DNA from: Bryobacterales bacterium | GTDB lineage: Bacteria; Acidobacteriota; Terriglobia; Bryobacterales; Bryobacteraceae | Direction: 5' to 3' | Assembly: GCA_016789745.1 (NCBI GenBank) | Contig: JAEUQF010000088.1 | Location: forward strand, 1 to 45,099 | Length of the DNA stretch: 45,099 nt | Part shown: piece after piece, positions 35,124 through 42,142 of the stretch | Numbering within the stretch: the first letter of the stretch is position 1 | Layout of the letters: each line of letters starts with the position of its first letter | Position numbers and translations under genes: made by a program | The notes under the pieces: generated by a model | The model's input: the letters and a program-made list of their open reading frames with translations, nothing else | What the model was told of the DNA's origin: nothing | Database searches by the model: none

Positions 35124-36130
35124 TGCCCCACATCTTCCTTGACCTGCGCCCGCACGCGCCCGGGCTTGAAGCCATCACCGCCACCCCTGGCGTCACCATC
35201 GACATCTGCGAGAGCCCTGAACAGAAGGCCCGTGAGTTCCCCGATGACCGCATGCGGAATGTCGAGATCCTCTTCGGCACCCACGCCCCACTTAACCTCG
35301 ATCGCATGCCGAACCTTCGCTGGATCCAACTCGCCTCGGTCGGCTTCACGCAACTACTAGGCCTCAACCTCGGCCAGCGCGGCATCGCCGTTACCAACGC
35401 TCGCGGCTGTCTCGACGTCCCCATCGCCGAATGGAACATCGCCATGATGGTGAACCTTGCCCGCGACCTGCGCGGCATGATTCGCAACCAGGAAGCTGCC
35501 ATCTGGGACAACGGCGCTCGTTTCCAGCGCGAAATCCGCGGCATGCGCGTCGGCATCTGGGGCTACGGCGGAATCGGCCGTGAAACAGCACGCCTGGCGA
35601 ATGTTCTGGGCCTGGAAATCCACGTTATGACCCGCCGCGGTATCCAGCCCCGCATCGACACCTACGCCGTTCCAGGCACCGGCGACGATAACGGCACCCT
35701 CCCCCACCGCATCTACCAGGCCGGCGAAGAACTTTACTTCCTTCGCAACCTGGATTTCCTCATCGTCGCCATGCCCCTCAGCAAGGCCACCGAAGGCATC
35801 ATCGGTGAACGCGAACTGCGCGCGCTCCCGTCCACAGCCTACGTCCTCAACCCGGCCCGAGGCCCCATCATCCAGCAACAGGCTCTCCTGCGCGCCCTCG
35901 ACGAAGGCTGGATCGCCGGTGCCGCGCTCGACACCCACTACGCTTACCCGCTGCCGCCGGAACATCCGCTCTGGCGCTATCCCAACGTCATCCTCACGCC
36001 GCACATCTCCGGCTCCATGCTCAGCCAGCACTTCCAGCACCGCATCTGCGATGTCTTTTCGGAAAACCTCCGCCGCTACACACACGAACAAACGCTACTC
36101 AACCGCGTCGATCCCGCTGAACTCACTTAG
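35123..36130 (+). CDS. D-2-hydroxyacid-dehydrogenase-like NAD-binding protein
   Basis: A 335-residue cytoplasmic protein of the D-isomer-specific 2-hydroxyacid dehydrogenase family. The Rossmann motif is GIWGYGGIGRETARLA (144-159). The catalytic Arg246 lies in LNPARGP and His294 in LTPHISG. The third triad residue, a Glu in the DVFxxEPLP motif, is Tyr275 (DTHYAYPLPPEHPLW). Loss of this Glu would weaken the charge relay on His294, so activity may be altered or may rely on another acid. A 30-residue insert (180-210) lies between the cofactor fold and the MPLSKATEG strand. Its ATG overlaps the previous stop codon by one base (TAATG). It ends the rightward operon and converges, with a four-base overlap, on the aldolase gene. 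Confidence 0.87.
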   Translation: MPHIFLDLRPHAPGLEAITATPGVTIDICESPEQKAREFPDDRMRNVEILFGTHAPLNLDRMPNLRWIQLASVGFTQLLGLNLGQRGIAVTNARGCLDVPIAEWNIAMMVNLARDLRGMIRNQEAAIWDNGARFQREIRGMRVGIWGYGGIGRETARLANVLGLEIHVMTRRGIQPRIDTYAVPGTGDDNGTLPHRIYQAGEELYFLRNLDFLIVAMPLSKATEGIIGERELRALPSTAYVLNPARGPIIQQQALLRALDEGWIAGAALDTHYAYPLPPEHPLWRYPNVILTPHISGSMLSQHFQHRICDVFSENLRRYTHEQTLLNRVDPAELT

Positions 36131-37080
36131 CGCGCCGCCAGCCAATGTCCCCAGCGCTCCTGCATCACCTGCCGGCAGCGCTCGAACACCGCGTCCGGCA
36201 TTGCCTCATACGGAGGCAGCAGACGCAAAGGGAAATCCATCCCGCTCAGCCGGTCCAACGCCTTATCGTAAGCCCCATCCATAAGAGTCAACCCCGCGGC
36301 GGGCTCAATCAGAATCTCATCAATGCACTGCAGGAAATCCCGCATCATCGGGAACAGCTTGTCGAACTGCTTCGTGCGCCCTGCTTCGAAAAACTCGTGG
36401 GTGCGCCTCGGAAACAGCTTCCCTGACGAACTCAGCAGGGAACACTCCCCCGACAAACACCCCACCGCAAAACCATCCTCCGCGAAGAAATGCTGTAGTT
36501 CGCCGGCATGCCGCAGCAGCGCCGTCGTCGCCCGCGGATTCATCCCCGTGTTCTTCGTCGCCACCAGGTTCGGCACCGCATCGATCAACCGCCGGTACTC
36601 CATCGGCCCCAGCACGCGCTTCGTCCGTGGCAGGTTGTAGTGCAGGAACTGCGAATCCGGAAACGCTCCGCAAACCTCCTGGAAGAACGTCAGCACTTCC
36701 TTGTCCGTCAGCGCCCCCCAACTCGGTAGCGAAATCTGGAAGATTCGAAACCCCGCATCATGCGCCATCGCCAACCGCTCCAGAAACAACGGCGTCGACA
36801 AAGCAATGACACCCACCTGCGGCCGAATCCCATCCCCGCTCGTCTCCTCGGCGAACACCCGCACCACTTGTACGAACCGCCGCGTGTCCACCGCATGCCC
36901 CTCGCCAGCCGTCCCGAACACATACATGTTCCGGAACCCGCACGCCACCGCATGCCGCACTGAAGTGCGAAACGTATCCTCCATCAGTTCGTACTTCTCA
37001 TCCCATGGGACTTCGCAACTCACCAATATGCCCTGCGGAAACCGCGTTCGTACCTGTGGCGCCGTGTTCATCCGCACCAT
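36127..37080 (-). CDS. DapA/NanA-family class I aldolase
   Basis: A 317-residue pyruvate-type aldolase with a TIM barrel. Lys176 (LVATKNTGM) should form the Schiff base, and Tyr148 (LHYNLPRT) lies 28 residues before it, as in DapA. GTAGE (56-60) is the usual GTTGE carboxylate-binding loop. The family includes dihydrodipicolinate synthase, N-acetylneuraminate lyase and 2-keto-3-deoxy-sugar-acid aldolases. DapA itself is unlikely, since the gene sits among sugar genes away from lysine genes. Beside an enolase-type dehydratase, a 2-keto-3-deoxy-acid aldolase or dehydratase is the best guess. ATG at 37080 is given; ATG at 37071 has CATAAT ending seven bases upstream and is an alternative. It diverges from the MFS gene with 46 bases between. 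Confidence 0.85.
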   Translation of the reverse strand: MVRMNTAPQVRTRFPQGILVSCEVPWDEKYELMEDTFRTSVRHAVACGFRNMYVFGTAGEGHAVDTRRFVQVVRVFAEETSGDGIRPQVGVIALSTPLFLERLAMAHDAGFRIFQISLPSWGALTDKEVLTFFQEVCGAFPDSQFLHYNLPRTKRVLGPMEYRRLIDAVPNLVATKNTGMNPRATTALLRHAGELQHFFAEDGFAVGCLSGECSLLSSSGKLFPRRTHEFFEAGRTKQFDKLFPMMRDFLQCIDEILIEPAAGLTLMDGAYDKALDRLSGMDFPLRLLPPYEAMPDAVFERCRQVMQERWGHWLAAR

Positions 37081-37126
37081 TATGCCGCACGCTCCGCCAT
37101 CAAGGTTCCGCTAGAATAACTCAATC

Positions 37127-38386
37127 TTGACCTCATCCAGCCTCCAGGATTCTCCCCGCTACAAGTGGCTGCTCGTCGCCACGCTGTTCCTCTGCAGCAC
37201 CATCAACTACGCCGACCGCACCTCCATCACCGCCCTCTTCTCCCTTCTCAAGACCGACCTCGGCTTCACCGACGTCGGCCTCGGCGCACTGGGTTCCGTC
37301 TTCCTGTGGAGCTATGCGTTCTCCTCGCCCTTTTCCGGCTTCCTGGGGGACCGCGTCGCCCGCGGCCGTCTCATCCTCGGCAGCCTCGCCGGCTGGAGCC
37401 TGATCATGGCCCTCACCGGCATCGTCACTTCCCAATGGCAACTGCTCGCCATGCGCGGCGCCCTCGGCATCGTCGAAGCCATGTACCTGCCCGCTGCCGT
37501 TGCCCTCGTCGCCGAGTTCCACGGCCCCACTACGCGCGGCACCGCCATGTCCCTCATGTCGCTCGGCAACTTCATCGGCATGGTGGCCGGCGGCTCTATC
37601 GCCGGCTACATGGGTGAACTCTACGGCTGGCGCGCCCCCCTCGTTTTCCTCGGCGTTGCCGGACTCGTCCTTGCCGCGGTTGCCTGGTTCATCCTTCCCT
37701 CCCAGCGTCACTCCCCCACACCCCAAGCCAACGACAAAGCCGCCGCTCTGTCCTTCCCCCAATCCGCCGCATCCCTACTCCGTACCCCGTCCTTCCTCGT
37801 GATCGCGGCCGCCGGCGTCTTCACCGCCATCGGCACGTGGATCTTCATCAACTGGCTCCCGCTCTACTTCCGCGAGAACATGTCCATGACCCTCGCCACC
37901 GCCGGCTTCTTCGGCTCCTCACTCGTTAGTCTGAGTTCCGCGGGAGGACAAGCGGTCGGCGGCGTTCTGTCCGACCGCGTCGCGCGAGCCGGCGCCCATC
38001 GGCGTATGTGGCTCCAGGCCGTCCTCATCGCCTGTGCGTCGCCCCTGCTGCTCACCTTCGTGTTCACTCGCAACCTCTACGCCATCATGACCGCGCTGGT
38101 AGTCTATTCGTTCCTGCGCACCTGCGCCGACCTCAACATGATGCCGCTCATGATGGACCTCGCCGGCCCCAATCGCGGCTCCACCGCCGTCGGCTTCACC
38201 AACATGGTCAACACCCTCGCCGGCGGCCTAGGCGTCTTCGTCGCCGGCTATCTGAAGGCAGGCTTCGGCCTCGACGGCGTGTTCGCGGGCATCGCCGGCA
38301 TCCTCGCCCTCGATGCCATCATGCTCTATTCCGGCTATTCGCTCTTCCTGCGCCGCGACCTCCACGCCGCCGGGGTCAAAAGCTAG
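37127..38386 (+). CDS. MFS transporter, sugar-acid (ACS family) type
   Basis: A 419-residue inner-membrane carrier with about 12 hydrophobic segments. The start of the first helix (KWLLVATLFLCSTINYADRTSI) and the loop after helix 2 (GFLGDRVARGRLILGSLAGWS) are typical of anion:cation symporters for hexuronates, galactarate or glucarate. The helix 10-11 region has LNMMPLMMDLAGPNRGS. The start appears to be TTG at 37127; no ATG or GTG lies before the first helix in frame. TAGAAT (37112-37117) may be the -10 box. It sits between the aldolase and a sialidase-fold gene and would bring a sugar acid or small glycan into the cytoplasm. Its stop codon forms a shared CTAG with the convergent gene. The substrate class is inferred from family and context. 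Confidence 0.85.
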   Translation: MTSSSLQDSPRYKWLLVATLFLCSTINYADRTSITALFSLLKTDLGFTDVGLGALGSVFLWSYAFSSPFSGFLGDRVARGRLILGSLAGWSLIMALTGIVTSQWQLLAMRGALGIVEAMYLPAAVALVAEFHGPTTRGTAMSLMSLGNFIGMVAGGSIAGYMGELYGWRAPLVFLGVAGLVLAAVAWFILPSQRHSPTPQANDKAAALSFPQSAASLLRTPSFLVIAAAGVFTAIGTWIFINWLPLYFRENMSMTLATAGFFGSSLVSLSSAGGQAVGGVLSDRVARAGAHRRMWLQAVLIACASPLLLTFVFTRNLYAIMTALVVYSFLRTCADLNMMPLMMDLAGPNRGSTAVGFTNMVNTLAGGLGVFVAGYLKAGFGLDGVFAGIAGILALDAIMLYSGYSLFLRRDLHAAGVKS

Positions 38387-40149
38387 AGCTTCCAGAAGCT
38401 CGCGCCCAGGAAGTACCGGCCCAGCAGGTTGTAGTAATACACCGTCAGGATCCGTCCGTCGCTTAACTGCAGCGACTCCGGATATCCCACGTCCCAATTC
38501 AGCAGATCCCCCCGAATCACAACCTCCTCCTCCACCTTCCAAGTCTCGCCCTCATCTTCACTAAACGCCGCTCGCACCCCGCTCGGCGTCCCGTGATAAG
38601 GCTCGCGAAACCCATACGTACACAGCACCCGCCCATCCGCCAACTGTGTCAAGTCCGCCGGATGCCCCACCAGCGGGCTCGGCGTCGGCTGTGTCCACGT
38701 CTTGCCTCCATCCTTCGACTTCGCCATCCACACAAATCCCGTCTGATTCCGCATCGCCGCCAGCAGCGTGCCGGACTTCAATAGCACCAGCCCAGTCTCC
38801 GCGAACTGTCCCAGCTTCCCGCCCGGATCCGTCGCCACCGTCGCGTAATACTGCCAGCTCTCACCTTCATCTATCGACCGCAGCAGCACCGCCGCCAGGT
38901 TCCGAACATCGCCGCCGACGTTGTACCCAATCAACGGCAGCAGCAGCGCACCATCCGGCATCTGCACCATGGCATCCGCCGGACCTTCGGTATCGGTAAA
39001 CGGCATACCTGTGGCCGGAATGTACTTCGGCTCGGACCATGTCTTGCCCCCATCGCGAGAGCGCACCGTATAAGCACCCAGATACTGTTTGCCTTTGCCT
39101 AGCGCCGTCTTCTCCATCCACTTCTGCTCGTACTCGTCATCGTCCCGGTATAGGTCGTTGTAGTAAACAACCAGCAGAATGCTCCCGTCAGCCAGTTGCA
39201 GCCCGCACGCCTCACGTTCATCCAGCTTTGGTAATCCGATACGGCTATGCTGCGTCCACGTCCGCCCCTGATCGCCGGAACGCAAAATGACCATGTCGCC
39301 GTCGCGAGCCACGTGTTCCGTTGCTTCCCGCGCCGTCAGCAGAATGCTGCCATCCTTCAACGACACCATGTCCGCCGGATGCAGATGCCGCCGTCCCGCC
39401 GCATGCGCCACCGTGTGCTCGAACCGGCTGTCTCCGCTCTCCACGCGATTCTGCCGCACCGTCAACGTGTGCACCAACTCCGCCAGCCGGTTCACATCCG
39501 TGCGAAGCTGCTGCACTTCCTGTCGCAGTTCCTCTGTCGATTGGCTCTGTGCATCCGGCCGTTCCTTCACCATGAACCATCCGTTCGGCCACCTCGGATA
39601 CGGCTGCATCTCCACCTTCACCCGCACCGGCTTGCCAGCCGTCACCATACCCGCCGGTACCTGCAACTCGTAAACACCACTGTTGCCTTCCACCTCAAAC
39701 TGCCGCTGCCGGCTCCACGACGTCCATTCATTCCGCACCGCGCGATATCGCAGCCGCACTCCATTCCCCGACCAGGACCAATCCCGCAATAACCCAATCC
39801 GAAACGTCAGCGCGTAGTTCCCGTTCACCGACAGCTTTAACTCCGGCCCCGTCGCTACCTCGGGCGGTAACGGCGAACTCGCTCCCACAAACACAAACAC
39901 CGTGTCCTTCTTCTCCGGACACGCCGCCGTATCCCACTCCAGCCGGTTGTCCTTTAACTGTCCTGGGGCCCACCACCCCGCCGTCATATACCCCGGTGCC
40001 GGACCCCGGAAATCGCGCCCGCTTCGAATCGTGGCAGACGTGTGGTTGTTGTGCGCAAACACAATCGCCCCGAAGCCCTCCACTCGCTGCACCTGCCCGC
40101 CCAGCACACCCGCTGCCATCACGGAAACCGCCAATGCCCGTATCATCAT
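38383..40149 (-). CDS. Sialidase-fold (BNR) protein with coiled-coil insert, paralogue 2
   Basis: A 588-residue secreted protein that aligns without gaps to the gene at 21291 for its first 300 residues. WPNGWFMVK lies at 187-195 and HLHPAD at 255-260 in both. By hand count, 29 of 50 residues are identical over 251-300. The order is signal peptide, beta-sandwich (25-195), coiled coil (205-240, STEELRQEVQQLRTDVNRLAELV) and propeller with Asp boxes SGDQGRTW, SRDGGKTW, SIDEGESW, SKDGGKTW and SEDEGETW. RIP is again replaced by HLHP. It starts two bases after the stop of the 3-hydroxyacyl-CoA-dehydrogenase-like gene, so both share a transcript. It converges on the MFS gene with a four-base overlap. 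Its function is unknown, but the pair must do related work on the glycan. Confidence 0.85.
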   Translation of the reverse strand: MMIRALAVSVMAAGVLGGQVQRVEGFGAIVFAHNNHTSATIRSGRDFRGPAPGYMTAGWWAPGQLKDNRLEWDTAACPEKKDTVFVFVGASSPLPPEVATGPELKLSVNGNYALTFRIGLLRDWSWSGNGVRLRYRAVRNEWTSWSRQRQFEVEGNSGVYELQVPAGMVTAGKPVRVKVEMQPYPRWPNGWFMVKERPDAQSQSTEELRQEVQQLRTDVNRLAELVHTLTVRQNRVESGDSRFEHTVAHAAGRRHLHPADMVSLKDGSILLTAREATEHVARDGDMVILRSGDQGRTWTQHSRIGLPKLDEREACGLQLADGSILLVVYYNDLYRDDDEYEQKWMEKTALGKGKQYLGAYTVRSRDGGKTWSEPKYIPATGMPFTDTEGPADAMVQMPDGALLLPLIGYNVGGDVRNLAAVLLRSIDEGESWQYYATVATDPGGKLGQFAETGLVLLKSGTLLAAMRNQTGFVWMAKSKDGGKTWTQPTPSPLVGHPADLTQLADGRVLCTYGFREPYHGTPSGVRAAFSEDEGETWKVEEEVVIRGDLLNWDVGYPESLQLSDGRILTVYYYNLLGRYFLGASFWKL

Positions 40150-40151
40150 GC

Positions 40152-41057
40152 CTATTTCTTGTCCTTAAACAGCGACCACGCGTTGCGATGCAACTCCTCA
40201 TGCCAGCGCTCCACCTCGCCGGCTTCATACTCATAGAACGACGCAGGCGGTTCCCGCAGCGTCCGCGGCAACTCCGGCGAATTGTCCAACGTCGGTAGCA
40301 CGCCCTTCATCGCCCGTGCGTACAATGCCGGTCCGCCCGTAATGTCCATCCATCGAAACGGCCCACACATCGATGCCCACAATCCACAAGCGTTCCGGAA
40401 GGCCTTATCCACAGTCTCCACATCCGCCACGCCTGCCTCCACCAGGTGCAAAGCCTCGCGATACATCGCGTATCCCAGCCGGTTCACGATAAACCCCGGC
40501 ACATCCTTCTGCACCACGCACGGATCTTTATCCAAGCGCCGGCCTAACTCCGCCGTCCGCTCCACCGCCGTGTCCGATGTCTGCTCGCCCCGAATCAACT
40601 CCAGAAACCGCGTCGCATGCGCCGGCTCCGCCCAGTGCATCCCGACAAAGCGCCGCGGATTCCGCCGGCTCTTCTGCAGCACGCCGATGGGCAGCGCCGA
40701 CGTGTTGCTGGCAATCGGAACCTCCTCGCCCACCACTGCCTCCAGTCCATCAAACACGTCCTGCTTCGCGGCCAAGTCTTCAGTCACGCTCTCCACCACG
40801 AACGCGCAATCGGCAAAGTCCGCGAACCCCGCCGCCTCGTGATACCTGTCCTTCCACGACGCAGCCACTCCTGCATCCGCGCCCGTATGCGCGACATACT
40901 CCGTCAGCGCGTTCGCGATGTAGGCGCGCGCCGCGCCATAAGCCTCCTCGCCGCCCTTTGTCAACGCCACCACCCGGAACCCATGCGCCAGAAAGCACGC
41001 CGCAATGCCGCGTCCCAGCAGCCCTAAACCCACTACGCCGATCCGTTCGTTGTTCAT
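40152..41057 (-). CDS. 3-hydroxyacyl-CoA-dehydrogenase-family oxidoreductase
   Basis: A 301-residue NAD-dependent dehydrogenase. The N-terminal Rossmann fold has GVVGLGLLGRGIA (7-19). The middle has FVVESVTEDLAAK and SNTSALPIG. His141 in FVGMHWAEPAHATRFLELI corresponds to the catalytic His of 3-hydroxyacyl-CoA dehydrogenase (HFFNPVP in standard members). The C-terminal helical domain is PGFIVNRLGYAMYREALHLVEAG, ending with a Lys-rich tail. The WAEPAH version of the His motif differs from fatty-acid enzymes and is close to that of sugar-acid or carnitine dehydrogenases such as L-gulonate 3-dehydrogenase; this is tentative. ATG at 41057 is chosen because the Rossmann strand starts right after it. 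It is the first gene of a two-gene unit with the sialidase-fold gene. Confidence 0.82.
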   Translation of the reverse strand: MNNERIGVVGLGLLGRGIAACFLAHGFRVVALTKGGEEAYGAARAYIANALTEYVAHTGADAGVAASWKDRYHEAAGFADFADCAFVVESVTEDLAAKQDVFDGLEAVVGEEVPIASNTSALPIGVLQKSRRNPRRFVGMHWAEPAHATRFLELIRGEQTSDTAVERTAELGRRLDKDPCVVQKDVPGFIVNRLGYAMYREALHLVEAGVADVETVDKAFRNACGLWASMCGPFRWMDITGGPALYARAMKGVLPTLDNSPELPRTLREPPASFYEYEAGEVERWHEELHRNAWSLFKDKK

Positions 41058-41071
41058 ACAGAATGCAGACG

Positions 41072-41080
41072 AATCTAGCA
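41072..41080 (-). promoter_or_regulatory. Candidate extended -10 promoter before the 3-hydroxyacyl-CoA-dehydrogenase-like gene
   Basis: The minus strand reads TGCTAGATT, which differs by one base from the TGCTAGACT candidate at 27102-27110. It lies 14 bases before the ATG at 41057, in the 65-base gap between divergent genes. Confidence 0.3.
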
Positions 41081-41122
41081 CGCCCCGGCACCTCCAACAA
41101 ACACCCTTCACTTTGCGCCATC

Positions 41123-42127
41123 ATGGACGATTCCATGTCCATCCAACGCGCCATCCTCTTCGGAGCCCGTGACCTCCGCCTCATCGAAGAACCTCTCGAC
41201 ACCGACACCCTCCAGCCCGATCAGATCTACGTCGAAACCATTATCACCGCGCTCTCCACGGGTACCGATCTCGGCAACTATGAAGGCCGCTCCACCGAGG
41301 TCCCCGGTGCCCCGGACTACCCGCGCCCCGTGGGTTATTCAAACGTCGGCATCATCCGCCGTTGCGGCAGTGCCGTCGCGCAATGGGCTCCGGGCCAGCG
41401 CGTCTTCTCCCTCCGCCCCCATCAATCCGCCTATATCGCCAACCAGAGTGATCCTCTGGTTCTGATCCCCGAAGGCGTGGACCTTGCAGCCGCCTCCCTC
41501 GCCTATCTCACCCAACTCGGCGTTGCCTCGCTGCGCCAGGTCAACTACCAGGCTGGGGAGCGTGTCGCCGTCGTTGGCCTCGGCGTCATTGGACTCGCCA
41601 CCGTCGGCGTCGCCACGGCCATGGGCGCCCGCGTCACCGCCATCGCCAACTCCGATTTCCGCCGTTCGCTCGCTCTGCAACTCGGCGCCACCCAGGCTTA
41701 CCTCGCCGGCGACGCGCCCGCGTCCATCGCCGATCTCGTCGTGCTTACTGCGAATCCTTGGCCCGCCTTTCAGGAATCGGTTCACCTTGCCCGCTACTGC
41801 GGTCGCATCACCGTTCTCGGCTTCCCCGGCCGCGCCCAACAACCTCCCGCATTCAACCCGCTCGATCCCGCCTGGCTCTACGGTAAGCAACTCACCATCA
41901 CCGGCGCCGGCTTCAGCCCTCGCACGTCCAACCCGCCTCATGAGATCGCCTTCAACCTCGCCCGCAACCTCGAACTCATTTTCGACTACATGCAGATGGG
42001 CCGCCTGCCTCTGGAAAAAATCATCACCCACCGCTATCCCTGGCATGACATGAAACAGGCCTATGAACTCGCCCTGGCTCACTCCAAGGAAATGGCCGCC
42101 GCCGTCTTTGAGTGGCCCGCGCGCTAG
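41123..42127 (+). CDS. Medium-chain dehydrogenase/reductase without catalytic zinc ligands
   Basis: A 334-residue protein (330 if the ATG at 41135 is used) of the medium-chain dehydrogenase/reductase superfamily. The cofactor motif is VAVVGLGVIGLATVGVA. The N-terminal GroES-like domain has ALSTGTDLGNYEG, where zinc enzymes carry a Cys before the GTD, and PVGYSNVG, where they have GHE. So the catalytic zinc site is missing, and the four-Cys structural zinc lobe is absent too. Relatives are annotated as bacteriochlorophyllide-dehydrogenase-like or sorbitol-dehydrogenase-like proteins and occur in sugar loci. It is likely an NAD(P)-dependent oxidoreductase of a sugar or cyclitol, but that is inference. 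It diverges from the 3-hydroxyacyl-CoA-dehydrogenase-like gene and is followed 15 bases later by the phosphoesterase fusion. Confidence 0.8.
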   Translation: MDDSMSIQRAILFGARDLRLIEEPLDTDTLQPDQIYVETIITALSTGTDLGNYEGRSTEVPGAPDYPRPVGYSNVGIIRRCGSAVAQWAPGQRVFSLRPHQSAYIANQSDPLVLIPEGVDLAAASLAYLTQLGVASLRQVNYQAGERVAVVGLGVIGLATVGVATAMGARVTAIANSDFRRSLALQLGATQAYLAGDAPASIADLVVLTANPWPAFQESVHLARYCGRITVLGFPGRAQQPPAFNPLDPAWLYGKQLTITGAGFSPRTSNPPHEIAFNLARNLELIFDYMQMGRLPLEKIITHRYPWHDMKQAYELALAHSKEMAAAVFEWPAR

Positions 42128-42142
42128 TCTGGTAGTCATCGC

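Noticed and set aside
18031..40149. A classical sialic acid (nan) catabolic operon
   Set aside because: No NanK, NanE, NagA or NagB is present, the DapA-family gene is not clearly NanA, and the sialidase-fold proteins lack the RIP arginine.
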